From: Haloplanus sp. HW8-1
GTDB lineage: Archaea > Halobacteriota > Halobacteria > Halobacteriales > Haloferacaceae
Reading direction: 5' to 3'
Length of the DNA stretch: 64,000 nucleotides
Assembly (NCBI RefSeq): GCF_023703795.1
Contig: NZ_CP098518.1
Coordinates: 3,100,001-3,164,000, forward strand
Part shown: in pieces, positions 52,616-61,835 of the stretch
Position numbering within the stretch: the first letter of the stretch is position 1
Layout: the number at the start of each line of letters is the position of its first letter
Notes under the pieces: model-generated
What the model was told of the DNA's origin: nothing
The model's database searches: none
What the model saw: only the letters and a program-made list of their open reading frames with translations
Made by a program: the position numbers and the translations under genes

Positions 52616-53884
52616 TCAGCGCTCGGGGTGGACGGGGGCGTCGAACCCGCCCCGGATCAGGGGTTTGGCGACGTGCCGGCGAGCACACGGCGGGACCTCG
52701 TACCAGCCTCGGTCGAGTTGACGGTCGAGGGCCCGCGTCACTCGGTCGGATGCGGCCGTCCCGCAGTCCCGACACCGGTAGCCCTGGTCCCGGCCGGCGC
52801 TCTCCATCGACCGCTCGCAGTCCGGACACGTCGGGACGACACGCTCGATCGTCACCGGCTCCCGGAGAGCGAACTTCTCGAGTTTGAGCGTGCCGCGTCC
52901 CACCTCGCCACAGACCGTGACGCGGTCGCCGGGACGAAGCTCACGCACCCGATCCCGGAACCGCTTGGTGGGTTCGAACGCCACGCAGGGGAGTCGGTCG
53001 TCACCGTCACGGATCGTCAGGTGGACGTGGCCGCCCGTCCGGGTTTCGGGGCCGTCGTCGACGACGCCCTCGACCCGGTAGGCCCGCCCGTCCGCGACCG
53101 CCCCGACGCGTCCCGGCCGCAGGTGGGCGTCGGTTCCCTGGTTGGTCAGGAACGTCGCCTCGCGCTCGACCGGTTCGCTCTCGATGTCCGCCGCCACGGC
53201 CCGGACGGTCTCGGCGTCGTCGCCCCGGATGCCGTAGAGGATGGGCCCGGGTGCCGACGGCACGCAGACGGGTTCGTCCTCGATCCGATCGACCGTGTCC
53301 CAGACGTCGGGGTAGGCCGCCCGGGCGGCGTCGAACACCGACTCGCGATCCACCTGCCGTGGCGTCCCACAGCGATCCAGTTCCCGGTAGACGATGTGCT
53401 CGTAAGTCCAGTCCGCGAAGGCGCGGCCGGCGCCCACGGCCGCCAGCGCACCGACCACCCCCCGGCCGCCGTCCCAGCCACGGTGACGGTAGCCGAGTTC
53501 GCCGATCAGGTCTCGGGCGTCCGCAGGGTCGATTCGCTCCCGGAGCGCCCGACGGGCGAAGTCCGCGACCGGGTCGGGGACGGCGTTGGCCGGTCCCGCC
53601 GCGACGACCAGACCGGGGCTCGTCCGCGGATCCTCGACCGCCGCGAGCGCCTCGATTTCGGCGGCTGCGAGGTCGAGGGCTCTGTCGCGTGCGAGGTCCG
53701 TTTCGAGGCAGAGCGCCGCGTTGCCCCGGGTCTTCCACTCGACGGCCGGGTTGAGACGGACCAGCCGTCGCTCGGTGACTCGGCCGCCGGCGGCCGCCAC
53801 GGCCGCGGCGATCCGTGTCGCCACGTAGGTCGTGCACATTCCCCGTTCCCGGGAGTCGGTGTCGTCGAGGCCCACGAGCGTCAC
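52616..53884 (-). CDS. tiaS: tRNA(Ile2) 2-agmatinylcytidine synthetase
   Basis: A 422-residue enzyme that attaches agmatine to C34 of the AUA-reading tRNA-Ile. [21 protein letters not shown] is the ATP/tRNA site near the N-terminus, [20 protein letters not shown] the kinase core, and [13 protein letters not shown] an OB fold. A C-terminal zinc ribbon ([15 protein letters not shown]) completes the family layout. I chose GTG 53884 as the family-typical start; ATG 53941, nearer to the shared TATA region at 53984, would add 19 residues. The gene is divergent from the regulator at 54017. Confidence 0.93.
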   Translation of the reverse strand: MTLVGLDDTDSRERGMCTTYVATRIAAAVAAAGGRVTERRLVRLNPAVEWKTRGNAALCLETDLARDRALDLAAAEIEALAAVEDPRTSPGLVVAAGPANAVPDPVADFARRALRERIDPADARDLIGELGYRHRGWDGGRGVVGALAAVGAGRAFADWTYEHIVYRELDRCGTPRQVDRESVFDAARAAYPDVWDTVDRIEDEPVCVPSAPGPILYGIRGDDAETVRAVAADIESEPVEREATFLTNQGTDAHLRPGRVGAVADGRAYRVEGVVDDGPETRTGGHVHLTIRDGDDRLPCVAFEPTKRFRDRVRELRPGDRVTVCGEVGRGTLKLEKFALREPVTIERVVPTCPDCERSMESAGRDQGYRCRDCGTAASDRVTRALDRQLDRGWYEVPPCARRHVAKPLIRGGFDAPVHPER

Positions 53885-53983
53885 GGGTGCGCTACGCCGA
53901 GGACCGTTGAAAGCCGTTTCGCGTCCGAACGGGTCGGCCATCCGACACCCAATCGCCGGACGTCGGCCGGATCGCCGACACAA

Positions 53984-53992
53984 CTTATATAT
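53984..53992 (+). promoter_or_regulatory. TATA-like promoter of the 54017 regulator
   Basis: CTTATATAT lies 25-33 bases before ATG 54017. Being AT-symmetric, it may also drive tiaS on the other strand with a short leader. Confidence 0.6.
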
Positions 53993-54016
53993 GTCGCGGA
54001 GCGCTTACTTTTCGGT

Positions 54017-54988
54017 ATGTCACGGTCAGCACTGGTCGGAAACATCACTGCGATGCTCCAAGACGCGGGATTCGTGGTGAGCGACCGGTGTTCGATTCGT
54101 CCCAAGAGCTTCGACCTGGCGGCGCGGCGCGGCGACGACCTGCTCTTGGTGAAGATCCTCGCCAACGTCGACGGTCTCGACGCCGAGACCGGCACCGAGA
54201 TGCGGCGGCTCGGGTCGTATCTCTCGGCGACGCCGCTGGTCATCGGCCTACGAACCCGCGACGAGGAGCTAAAACCGGAGGTGGTGTACTTCCGACACGG
54301 CATTCCTGCGATCAACCCGGATACCGCCTTCGATCTGTTCGTCGAGAACGTCCCGCCGCTCATCTACGCGGCGCCCGGTGGCCTCTATGTCAACATCGAC
54401 GGCGACCTGCTCTCGGACGAACGGGAGGAGCGCGGCTGGAGCCTCGGACGGTTGGCGACCGAACTCGGTGTCTCGCGGCGCACCGTCTCGAAGTACGAGG
54501 ACGGCATGAACGCCAGCATCGAGGTGGCCATTCAACTCGAAGAGCTGTTCGACCAGCCGTTCAGCGACCCGGTGGACGTGATGGACGGCGCCGAGGGCGT
54601 GCGGGAGGCCGATCCGACCCCCGAGGACCCCGCCCTCGACCCGGACGGGGACCACGTCCTCGCCGTCCTCGCCCGCGTCGGCTTCACCGTCCATCCCACG
54701 AACCGCGCGCCCTTCACCGCCGTCAGCGAGGACGGCGACCACGAGATCGAGAACCTGCTGACGGGCCACTCCGCGTTCACCCGGAGCGCGGAGAAGCGTG
54801 CCCGGATCATGTCCTCGCTCGGCGAGGTGACCCGGACCCGTTCGATCTACGTCACCGAGGAACGCGAGAAGCGCGACGCCGTCGAGGGAACGGCGCTGGT
54901 GAGCCAGGAGGAACTCGCCGCCCTCCGGGACGCCGACGACCTCCGGGATCTCATTCTCGAACGCGCCCGGGCGCCGGCAGAGAGTTAG
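54017..54988 (+). CDS. Archaeal HTH transcriptional regulator
   Basis: A 323-residue protein of the conserved archaeal HTH regulator group. An N-terminal endonuclease-like region of about 100 residues ([35 protein letters not shown]) is followed by an XRE-type helix-turn-helix ([22 protein letters not shown], about 150-172). The C-terminal half is an effector-like domain with [20 protein letters not shown] and a long helix. Targets are unknown. It is transcribed from a strong TATA box, probably leaderless. Confidence 0.88.
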   Translation: MSRSALVGNITAMLQDAGFVVSDRCSIRPKSFDLAARRGDDLLLVKILANVDGLDAETGTEMRRLGSYLSATPLVIGLRTRDEELKPEVVYFRHGIPAINPDTAFDLFVENVPPLIYAAPGGLYVNIDGDLLSDEREERGWSLGRLATELGVSRRTVSKYEDGMNASIEVAIQLEELFDQPFSDPVDVMDGAEGVREADPTPEDPALDPDGDHVLAVLARVGFTVHPTNRAPFTAVSEDGDHEIENLLTGHSAFTRSAEKRARIMSSLGEVTRTRSIYVTEEREKRDAVEGTALVSQEELAALRDADDLRDLILERARAPAES

Positions 54989-55123
54989 TCCCCGACCGCG
55001 TCGCGTCGGAGGCGGTCCGCACTCTGATCGATCACACCGACGAGACGGACGTTCGGCTCGCCGTCGGCGCGCCGCCGGTCGACACCGCCGGGAACGTCGG
55101 GGCGTCCGTGGTCGCGGAGCGAG
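54989..55123 (+). other. Protein-like fragment ending at a palindromic element
   Basis: The 135 bases between the regulator stop and the palindrome at 55124 read, in one frame, AVRTLIDHTDETDVRLAVGAPPVD and onward with good haloarchaeal codon bias, running without a stop into the element. There is no start codon of its own. It looks like the tail of a lost gene cut off by insertion of the element. Confidence 0.35.
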
Positions 55124-55209
55124 CTATAGTAGCGATTGAAACTGGTTGCTCAGCCGATCGGACGCGGTACTGCGATCGGCTGTGTGATGACTTTCAATCG
55201 CTACTATAG
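55124..55209. repeat. 86-base palindromic element, copy A2
   Basis: Perfect 18-base outer arms (CTATAGTAGCGATTGAAA and its complement) and a perfect inner stem AGCCGATCG / CGATCGGCT with a 12-base loop. The right end forms the last codons YSSD and the TGA stop of the minus-strand glutaredoxin gene. All three forward frames stop inside the element. Confidence 0.88.
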
Positions 55210-55466
55210 TTCTCGGCTTTGGCGCCGTAGGTCTTCTCCAGGTAGGCGACGATGTCGTCGCTCTCGGACATCCCCTCGACGCCGTGGTCGGGGTCGACCA
55301 GCACCGGGACGCCGGTCTGTCCGCTCACCTCCTCGACTTCGGTTCGCTCGGCGTGTGCGCGTGGCACCTCGTGGGAGACGTACTCCAGGCCGAGTTCGTC
55401 GAGTTTCGTCGTGACTTTCGCACAGTAGGGACAGCCGGGCAGTTCGTAGAGTTCCAGCGATGGCAT
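55194..55466 (-). CDS. Glutaredoxin/GST-N-like thioredoxin-fold protein ending in YSSD
   Basis: A 90-residue redox protein. CPYC near residues 12-15 (ELPGCPYCAKVTTKLDELGLEY) is the redox-active pair, GVPVLVDP the cis-Pro loop, and SDDIVAYLEKTYG the C-terminal helix. The natural end is probably near YGAKAEN; the final YSSD and stop come from the palindrome. Substrates are unknown. Confidence 0.88.
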   Translation of the reverse strand: MPSLELYELPGCPYCAKVTTKLDELGLEYVSHEVPRAHAERTEVEEVSGQTGVPVLVDPDHGVEGMSESDDIVAYLEKTYGAKAENYSSD

Positions 55467-55496
55467 CGGTATCTCGTACTCGCTCCGTCCTCTTGA

Positions 55497-55527
55497 GGGC
55501 GGCGGCCGTGTGTGCCGCCGCCGCCCC
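55497..55527. terminator. GC-rich hairpin between the permease and glutaredoxin genes
   Basis: GGGCGGCGGC is followed by a short loop and GCCGCCGCC repeats, forming a 10-pair stem that overlaps the 3' end of the permease gene (stop at 55527-55529, minus strand). It likely ends or stabilises that transcript. Confidence 0.45.
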
Positions 55528-56927
55528 TACGCGAGGGTGTTCGTCCGCACGACGTAGTAGAGAACGAACGCGCCCGCGAGCGCCCAGTGACCGGGACGGA
55601 TGTCGTCCCACTCGCCGCGCGCGGCCTTCACGATGGGGTAGGTGACGATGCCGGCCGCGATGCCCGTCGCAATGGAGTACGTCAGCGGCATGACCAGGAT
55701 GGTCATGCCCGCCGGAATCGCGTAGGAGAGGTCGTCCCACGCGATGTCGACGACGTTACCGAGCATCACAACGCCGATGACGACGAGGGCGATGTGAGAG
55801 GCATAGAGCGGGATGGCGGCCGCCAGCGGTACGACCGCGAGCGACGCGAGAAAGAGCAGGGCGACCACGAGGGCGGTCATCCCCGTTCGTCCGCCCTCCT
55901 CGACGCCCGAGGCCGACTCGATGTACGTCGTCACCGTCGACGTGCCGAGCATCCCGCCGACGGTGGTGCCGACAGCGTCGGCCATCAGCGGCCTGTCGAT
56001 GCCGGGAAGGTTGCCGTCCTCGTCGAGAAAGCCCGCGATCTGGGCGACGCCAGTGAGCGTCCCCGCGGTGTCGAAGAAGTCGACGAAAAAGAAGGTGAAG
56101 ACGACCAGCGCGAAGGTGAACGCCTCGATGTCGGCCACCCCGGTAACGAAGGCCCCGGCCAGCGGCGTGATGTCGTAGGTCGCGCTCGGCCCACCCGCGA
56201 CGAGGGCATTCGCGGCCTCGCTTCCGACGATCCCAGCGTTGGCGACGCCCCACCCCAGTAGCGAGGTGGCGACGATGCCGATGACGATCGAGCCCCTGAC
56301 CCCGCGGGCGTAGAGCGCGAACGTCAGGAACAGGCCGACGACGGAGACGATGGCCACCGGATCGGAGGCGACCGCCCCCAACTGGACGAGCGTCGCGGGG
56401 TCGTCGACGACGATACCCATCGCCTGTAACCCGATGATGGCCAGGAACAGGCCGATCCCCGTGCCGACCGCGAACTTGACCGGTTCGGGGAACGCCCGGA
56501 TGACGTACTCTCGGGCGCCGGCGGCCGTGAGGGCGATGAAGATGATGCCCTCGACGACGACGGCCGCGAGTGCCGTCTGCCAGGGGATCCCCAGCGCCCC
56601 GACGACGGTGAACGCGAAAAAGGCGTTCAGCCCGAGTCCCGGTGCCTGCCCGAACGGGCGGTTCGCGTACAGCGCCATGATCAGCGTCGCCGTCGCCGCC
56701 GCGATGATGGTCACCACCGCGAGCATCGACTGGACTTCCGGCAGACTGTATCCCGGGACCGTGATCCCGGGTTTCTCCCCGGGGATTCCGGCGAGGATGC
56801 TCGGGTTCACCACGACGATGTAGGACATCGTGAGGAACGTGGTCAGCCCCGCGAGTACCTCCGTCCGGAGGTCCGTCCCGTGCTCTTCGAAACCGAAGTA
56901 GTTCGCCAGCGAGTCACTCAGCGCCAT
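55527..56927 (-). CDS. NCS2 (AzgA-type) purine permease
   Basis: A 466-residue, roughly 14-helix purine (hypoxanthine/guanine/adenine) transporter of the AzgA group. TFLTMSYIVVVNPSIL near the start, GLGLNAFFAFTVVG in helix 3, FTFFFVDFFDTAGTLTGVAQ in helix 8 and GTSTVTTYIESASGVEEGGRTGMTA are strong family marks. The length is normal. It is cotranscribed with nothing obvious, and a GC-rich hairpin follows. Confidence 0.93.
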   Translation of the reverse strand: MALSDSLANYFGFEEHGTDLRTEVLAGLTTFLTMSYIVVVNPSILAGIPGEKPGITVPGYSLPEVQSMLAVVTIIAAATATLIMALYANRPFGQAPGLGLNAFFAFTVVGALGIPWQTALAAVVVEGIIFIALTAAGAREYVIRAFPEPVKFAVGTGIGLFLAIIGLQAMGIVVDDPATLVQLGAVASDPVAIVSVVGLFLTFALYARGVRGSIVIGIVATSLLGWGVANAGIVGSEAANALVAGGPSATYDITPLAGAFVTGVADIEAFTFALVVFTFFFVDFFDTAGTLTGVAQIAGFLDEDGNLPGIDRPLMADAVGTTVGGMLGTSTVTTYIESASGVEEGGRTGMTALVVALLFLASLAVVPLAAAIPLYASHIALVVIGVVMLGNVVDIAWDDLSYAIPAGMTILVMPLTYSIATGIAAGIVTYPIVKAARGEWDDIRPGHWALAGAFVLYYVVRTNTLA

Positions 56928-57014
56928 GCACGGGTGAGCGTATCCGCAATGTGGGACTTAACGGTTGGCATGCGACGGCCCCGAAATACGAACGAACGTC
57001 GATGACGGTCCCCC

Positions 57015-57542
57015 TCACTCGTCGGCCAGCAGGTCGGTCGCGGTCAGCAGGGCGTCGAGTTCGATGCCGTGGTCGGCGAGCAGTTCCCGGGCGCCCTCTT
57101 CGCGGTCGACGACCACCAGTACGCGGTCGACGACGGCGCCCGCCTCGCGGAGCGCCTCGACGGCATCGAGGGCGCTGTTGCCCGTCGTGGCGATGTCCTC
57201 GAGGACGACGACCCGTTCGCCCTCGTCCAGTCGACCCTCGATGCGGTTGCCCGTGCCGTACTCCTTGGCCTGCTTGCGGGCGATGACGTAGGGGCGGTCG
57301 GTCTCGGCGCTCGTCACCGCCACCAGTGGTACCGCCCCCAGGGCGACGCCAGCGAGTTTCGTCTCCACCTCGTCGATTCGTTCGGCGAACGCCGCGGCGA
57401 TGAGCCGAAGACATTCGGGATCGGTCTCGAAGAGGTATTTGTCCACGTAGTAGTCGCTCGTCCCACCGTGGGAGAGTTCGAACTCGCCGAACCGCACGGC
57501 CTCCGCGTCGCGGAGCGCCGCCACGAGGTCCTGATTCGTCAT
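57015..57542 (-). CDS. pyrE: Orotate phosphoribosyltransferase
   Basis: A 175-residue enzyme of UMP synthesis (orotate + PRPP to OMP). The PRPP-binding [24 protein letters not shown] is the key motif; [19 protein letters not shown] holds catalytic Lys residues. The ATG at 57542 gives the standard start [16 protein letters not shown]. Confidence 0.94.
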   Translation of the reverse strand: MTNQDLVAALRDAEAVRFGEFELSHGGTSDYYVDKYLFETDPECLRLIAAAFAERIDEVETKLAGVALGAVPLVAVTSAETDRPYVIARKQAKEYGTGNRIEGRLDEGERVVVLEDIATTGNSALDAVEALREAGAVVDRVLVVVDREEGARELLADHGIELDALLTATDLLADE

Positions 57543-57614
57543 TAGCACCGTGGGGGCCGCGAACCGACATAAACGGGGCGATTCGCCACGCAAACCGCCG
57601 GTGTCAGTGACGGG

Positions 57615-58157
57615 TTACCACGGTTCGGATTTCAGCCCCAGGAGATACGCCCCGGCGTTCGTGGTGACGTGGAGCAGTGGCGTGGCGAGAGCGATCACCG
57701 CCAGCCGCGCGGGCGAGAACGTCGCGAGCGTCCACGTCGGCGCGAGGACGGCCGCGAGGAGGAGCGCCCCGACCACGAAATCGAGTTGGTCGAGGCCGGG
57801 GACGGCGGCGCCGCGCTCTCGTCCGAGGCGGCGCTTCAGGAAGGAGGCGCCGATGTCGCCGAGCATCGCGCCGAGAGCCAGGCCGAGGGCCGCCCGGAGC
57901 GAGAAGACCGGGAGGTCGGCGCCGAGTGCCCCGGCGGCGCCCGTCCGGACGGCGTTGAGCGCCATCGCGAGGGCGACGCCCGCAACCGTCCCGACGGCCG
58001 TGCCGCGCCAGGTCTTGCCGTCGCCCAGGAGGCGACGCCCGTCGACGGTCCGCCCGCCGTCGATGGGGTGGCCGCCCCCGGCGAGGACGGCGGCGTTGTT
58101 CGGAACGTACGCCGGCAGCATCGCCCAGAGCGCGCCGGCCACGAGCGAGACGACCAT
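57615..58157 (-). CDS. carS: CDP-archaeol synthase
   Basis: A 180-residue membrane enzyme with five helices that transfers CMP from CTP to unsaturated archaetidic acid, making CDP-archaeol for phospholipids. [20 protein letters not shown] near the start, [45 protein letters not shown] and the closing [18 protein letters not shown] are CarS signatures. Start ATG 58157 was chosen over an upstream in-frame tail of low quality. Confidence 0.93.
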   Translation of the reverse strand: MVVSLVAGALWAMLPAYVPNNAAVLAGGGHPIDGGRTVDGRRLLGDGKTWRGTAVGTVAGVALAMALNAVRTGAAGALGADLPVFSLRAALGLALGAMLGDIGASFLKRRLGRERGAAVPGLDQLDFVVGALLLAAVLAPTWTLATFSPARLAVIALATPLLHVTTNAGAYLLGLKSEPW

Positions 58158-58248
58158 ACCTTCCGTTGGTGGGCGATGGATGAAAAGCCCCGGCGGTTCG
58201 CGTCGACGGGTGGACACGCTGAAGGTCCCTCCCGTCCACCATCCGGTA

Positions 58249-58869
58249 ATGTCTTCGTGGAGACGCGACGTGGCCAGCGGGCTGGTGGTGCTCGTCCCGA
58301 TCCTCGTCATCCTGTTCGTCCTCAACTGGCTGTACTCCAAGGTTGCGGAACTTCCCGTCGTCCGAACGCTGCCCCCGCATTACGGCGTCCCGGTCGCCGT
58401 CGTGGTGTTCGTCATGCTGGTGCTGTCGATCGGTTACCTGATGCGGACGACGGCCGGCCGCCTGGTCGAACGCGGCCTCGACAGCGCGATGAACCGCGTC
58501 CCCCTCATTCGGGTACTGTACAACGCCTCGAAACTCGCCGTCGAGACGGCACTCACTGGCACCGAGGATCTCCAGAAACCGGTCCGGCTGGAAACCTGGC
58601 CCGGGATCAACATGACCGCGTTCAAGACGGGGAAGACCACCGCCGACGGAAAGGTGGTGCTGTTCATGCCCACCGCTCCCAACATCACCACCGGATTCGT
58701 CATCGAGGTCGATTCCGACCGCATCGAGGAGACCGGTGAGAGCGTCGAGGAAGCACTGACGCGCATCCTCAGTGCCGGGTTCGCCGAGGACGAACACGCA
58801 CAGGGCATCGACATCGCCGTCGAGGACGCGGGCGCGGAGACGACGACGGAGAGGGACGGGATCGACTAA
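58249..58869 (+). CDS. DUF502 family membrane protein
   Basis: A 206-residue protein with two N-terminal membrane helices (about 9-28 and 46-66), then a cytoplasmic beta-rich domain ([44 protein letters not shown]) that is the DUF502 core. Its function is not established; bacterial members are associated with the envelope. ATG 58249 begins the first helix segment. The stop interlocks with ilvE (CTAA, 58866-58869). Confidence 0.88.
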   Translation: MSSWRRDVASGLVVLVPILVILFVLNWLYSKVAELPVVRTLPPHYGVPVAVVVFVMLVLSIGYLMRTTAGRLVERGLDSAMNRVPLIRVLYNASKLAVETALTGTEDLQKPVRLETWPGINMTAFKTGKTTADGKVVLFMPTAPNITTGFVIEVDSDRIEETGESVEEALTRILSAGFAEDEHAQGIDIAVEDAGAETTTERDGID

Positions 58870-59813
58870 ACGTCGACGTACGTGAACCAGTCGGCGTGGG
58901 CGTCCGTCCGCCGCTCCACCAGGTCGAAGAAGGCTTGCTGGATGTCGGTCGTCACCGGTCCGCGGGTACCCTCGCCGACGACGACGTTGTCCACCTTGCG
59001 GATCGGCGTGACCTCCGCCGCGGTGCCCGAGAAGAACAGTTCGTCGGCGGTGTTGAGTTCGCCGCGGCTGATCGTCGCGTCGTCGTGGACGGTGTACCCC
59101 TGCTCGCGCGCGAGTGTGATGACGGTGTCCCGGGTGATGCCGTCGAGGATACCCTCGGCGAGGCCGGGTGTGTAGATTTCGTCGTCGCGGACGAGAAACA
59201 GGTTCTCGCCCGGCCCCTCGGCGACGTTCCCCTCCTCGTTGAGCAGGAGCGCCTCGGTGTACCCCTCGCGTTTGGCCTCCAGACTCGCCAGCACGCTGTT
59301 GACGTACGGTCCCGTCGTCTTGGCGTTGGTCGGGATCTGCGAGGAGGCGTACTTCCGCCACGAGGAGACGGTCACTTCGACGCCCTCCTCGAGGGCGTCC
59401 TCGCCGAGATACGCACCCCACGGCCAGACCGCGATGGCCACCTTCTCGGGGCAGGTCTCGGGACTCAATCCGAGCATATCGTAGCCGTAGTAGGCGACCG
59501 GCCGGATGTAACAGGAGGGGAGTTCCTGTCGGCGGATGAGTTCCGTGGTCGCCTCGGTCAGTTCCTCCCGCTCGAAGGGAATCTCCAAGTTGTAGGGCTT
59601 CCCCGACTGGTAGAAGCGGTCCAGATGCTCCTCCCAGCGGAAGATGGCCGGCCCCTCGGCCGTATCGTAACAGCGGACGCCCTCGAAGATGCCCGTCCCG
59701 TAGTGGAGGCCGTGTGTGAGGACGTGAACCTCGGCGTCGTCCCAGTCGACGAACTCGCCGTCCATCCAGACGGTGTCGACGTCGCCCGCCTCGCGCATCT
59801 CTTCGAAGCCCAT
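58866..59813 (-). CDS. ilvE: Branched-chain amino acid aminotransferase
   Basis: A 315-residue PLP enzyme that makes valine, leucine and isoleucine from their keto acids. HGLHYGTGIFEGVRCYDTAEGPAIFRWEEHLDR is the conserved N-terminal block, NAKTTGPYVNS holds the PLP Lys, and EGPGENLFLVRDDEI and GITRDTVITLAREQGYTV complete the fold-type IV class. ATG 59813 is chosen over GTG 59822. A 24-residue leader ORF ends one base before it. Confidence 0.94.
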   Translation of the reverse strand: MGFEEMREAGDVDTVWMDGEFVDWDDAEVHVLTHGLHYGTGIFEGVRCYDTAEGPAIFRWEEHLDRFYQSGKPYNLEIPFEREELTEATTELIRRQELPSCYIRPVAYYGYDMLGLSPETCPEKVAIAVWPWGAYLGEDALEEGVEVTVSSWRKYASSQIPTNAKTTGPYVNSVLASLEAKREGYTEALLLNEEGNVAEGPGENLFLVRDDEIYTPGLAEGILDGITRDTVITLAREQGYTVHDDATISRGELNTADELFFSGTAAEVTPIRKVDNVVVGEGTRGPVTTDIQQAFFDLVERRTDAHADWFTYVDV

Positions 59814-59814
59814 C

Positions 59815-59889
59815 TCACGCACCCTCCGGACGCCGGTGGGTGCTTCCCGTCCGAGTCGCGTCGCGAGAAGTCGTCGTATCGAACAGCAT
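59815..59889 (-). CDS. Candidate 24-aa Thr-rich leader peptide of ilvE
   Basis: ATG 59889 is the first start after a TATA-like box (CTGTTAAG on the minus strand, 59918-59925) and gives MLFDTTTSRDATRTGSTHRRP and a few more residues, 24 in all, six of them Thr. Its TGA lies one base before the ilvE ATG. It may simply couple translation, or respond to threonine, the isoleucine precursor. Both ideas are unproven. Confidence 0.3.
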   Translation of the reverse strand: MLFDTTTSRDATRTGSTHRRPEGA

Positions 59890-59929
59890 GAGTTGGTGTC
59901 ATTTGGCCCAATCCGCTCTTAACAGTTTC

Positions 59930-60267
59930 CGTGCGGGCCGTGGGGTTCGATCCGACCGTAGTGCCGGTCCCCCTCGCTCGACCACGGGAACCCCGCGGCT
60001 CCGTCGACTCTCCGTAGCGTGTGGACCGTTGCCGGTCCACGGAAAGAGCGAAAGACGAACGGGATCGTCGCCTGCGTGAGACCGGCGATTCGGTCAGGGT
60101 TTCAAATGGTCGCTTGTGGGGTTGAACCCCCCGCTCGCGGAACGCTGCTCGGATCTCTGCCTCGCGTTCCGGACGGACCCGTGTGGGGTCGACCCCCGAC
60201 GGATTCGACGCGACCGGTTTCGGATCGCCGGGACGAAACGCGACCGCTTCCGGGTCGCCGACGCCGG
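59930..60267. other. Intergenic region between ilvE and ribB
   Basis: About 340 bases with no convincing gene on either strand. It holds several small palindromes, among them GTGGACCGTTGCCGGTCCAC (60018-60037), GGGGTTGAACCCC (60118-60130) and GGGGTCGACCCC (60186-60197). The last two begin similar units about 68 bases apart. They may be operators or hairpins of an RNA; no tRNA fits. Confidence 0.4.
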
Positions 60268-60951
60268 TCAGGTTAGTTCGTCGACCAGCGCCGCTCCCTC
60301 GACGAACGGCAGGTCGTGCCGGCGGGCGTAGGCCAGCGCGTCGGCCGTCGAGAGCGCCTCGCCGGTCTCGTCGTCGAGCATCTCACAGCCGGCGACGGCG
60401 GGGGCGACGCCGGCCTCCCGGGCCAGCGCCAGCCCCAGTTCCGTGTGCCCGAGACGCTCGGTCAGGAGGCCGGGCGCCGCTCGCAGGAGGTGGACGTGAC
60501 CCGGCGTCCGGAACTCCTCGGCGAAGGCCTCGACGTCGTAGCCGTCGTCGTCGCTCGCCTCGCCCAGGCGGCGGATGGTCCGCGCCCGGTCGTCGTCGGT
60601 CACGCCGGTGAAACTGTCGCGGTGGTTGACGGTCAGCGAGAACGAGGGCCGGGTATCGTAGTCGAGGTCGGTGTGATCGTTCGCCGGATGGTCGAGTTCC
60701 TCGTGGAGGAAGGGGAGGGCGAATCGATCGGCGACGACGGCAGTGAGGGCGACGAAGACGAGGCCGCCACCGTCGTTGCGGAGACGACTCACCGCCGCCG
60801 GCGTCACCGCGCTCGCCGGATAGAGCAGGTCCGTCTCCCCTTCGCGGTCGTCCGCGTCGTGGACCAACACCGGCTCCCCCGCACGGAAGGCGGCGACGGC
60901 GCGGTCGAGTGCCTCCGTGCCGGCGCTCGTCGACTCCCCGCGACCACGCAT
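60268..60951 (-). CDS. ribB: 3,4-dihydroxy-2-butanone-4-phosphate synthase
   Basis: A 227-residue riboflavin enzyme that makes the four-carbon unit from ribulose 5-phosphate. HDADDREGETDLLYPA contains the metal-binding Glu, TDDDRARTIRRLGE and RTPGHVHLLRAAPGLLTERLGHTEL the substrate site with its His. It is immediately downstream (2-base gap) of the riboflavin kinase/regulator gene, so both form one operon. Confidence 0.94.
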   Translation of the reverse strand: MRGRGESTSAGTEALDRAVAAFRAGEPVLVHDADDREGETDLLYPASAVTPAAVSRLRNDGGGLVFVALTAVVADRFALPFLHEELDHPANDHTDLDYDTRPSFSLTVNHRDSFTGVTDDDRARTIRRLGEASDDDGYDVEAFAEEFRTPGHVHLLRAAPGLLTERLGHTELGLALAREAGVAPAVAGCEMLDDETGEALSTADALAYARRHDLPFVEGAALVDELT

Positions 60952-60953
60952 CG

Positions 60954-61664
60954 TTACTCCTCCCCCAGGTGGACCGTCAGAGCGTCACCGTCGGCGAGGG
61001 CCAGTTCGTCGCGGAGTTTGTCCGGGGCGATGAGTTCGAGCTGGGTGGCGTCGTGGTGGGTTCGATCGGGAACGATGACGTGAGCTCCGTCGTACGACGC
61101 GTCGTCGGTCTCGACCCGGGCCGCGTAGCACGTCGCCGGGCCGAAGGTCCGCTCTTCGTCCTCCCAGCCGTCGATCGGCGTCACGCCACGCTCCAGTGTG
61201 TCCATCTCGCCGCGGGTCCGGACGCTCTCTTCGGTCAGTTCGAGGTTGAGCGTGCCGGGGAACGGCTCGTAGCCGAGTCGGTCGCGGAACTGCGTCATGT
61301 ATCCGGACAGCGAGATGTAGTGACGGCCCTCGCCCATGCCGCTCGTGATGGTGCCGTCGAGCGATAGCGCCGTGTCGTCCTCGAACAGGCGCCGATAGTC
61401 GGCGTACTCTCCCCGAAGCGCGGCCGTCCCCGCGTCGGTGAGGGCGACGAACTGTCCGTCGGCAAGCACCTCGCGATCCAGGAGGCCGGCGTCGTCCAGT
61501 CGCTGAAGCCGCCGTGAGGCGGTCTGGGCCGACGTGTCGAGTCGGTCGGCCAGGCCGGAACAGGAGACCTTCGTCCGTCCCGACAGCCCGCCGTCGAGTC
61601 CGATTCGCTTCAGCGCGGCGAGTTCGTCGTGGCTCACCGACGACGCCGCTACGCTCTCTGCCAT
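60954..61664 (-). CDS. CTP-dependent riboflavin kinase with HTH domain (RbkR-like)
   Basis: A 236-residue fusion. Residues about 10-90 are a winged-helix DNA-binding domain ([31 protein letters not shown]). Residues about 100-236 are the archaeal CTP-dependent riboflavin kinase ([60 protein letters not shown]) that makes FMN. This is the RbkR architecture, which represses or controls riboflavin genes. ATG 61664 fits a TATA box at 61687-61693. Confidence 0.93.
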   Translation of the reverse strand: MAESVAASSVSHDELAALKRIGLDGGLSGRTKVSCSGLADRLDTSAQTASRRLQRLDDAGLLDREVLADGQFVALTDAGTAALRGEYADYRRLFEDDTALSLDGTITSGMGEGRHYISLSGYMTQFRDRLGYEPFPGTLNLELTEESVRTRGEMDTLERGVTPIDGWEDEERTFGPATCYAARVETDDASYDGAHVIVPDRTHHDATQLELIAPDKLRDELALADGDALTVHLGEE

Positions 61665-61686
61665 ACCCCGGTTTGTCGCTCGTCGC

Positions 61687-61706
61687 GTATAAGCATATCG
61701 AATATG
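61687..61706 (-). promoter_or_regulatory. rbkR-ribB promoter with candidate operator
   Basis: A TATA-like CTTATAC (61687-61693, minus strand) is 23-29 bases upstream of ATG 61664. Directly beside it CATAT-CGA-ATATG (61694-61706) is an inverted repeat over the expected BRE position, a likely site for autoregulation by the HTH domain. Confidence 0.55.
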
Positions 61707-61835
61707 AGAAGCATAACGAAAACGTGATGATTGCTCCACGTCACGTCTTGGTCGACCGAAGGTAGCGACCGTGGCGGCCTAAACGCGTCGGTGAATCGCC
61801 CCCCGACGGGTGACTCGGCCGCCCCGCTCCCCGCG

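Noticed and set aside
59930-59970. A possible tRNA T-arm (GGGTTCGATCC)
   Set aside because: The flanking bases do not form the T stem and no acceptor, D or anticodon arms could be found on either strand.
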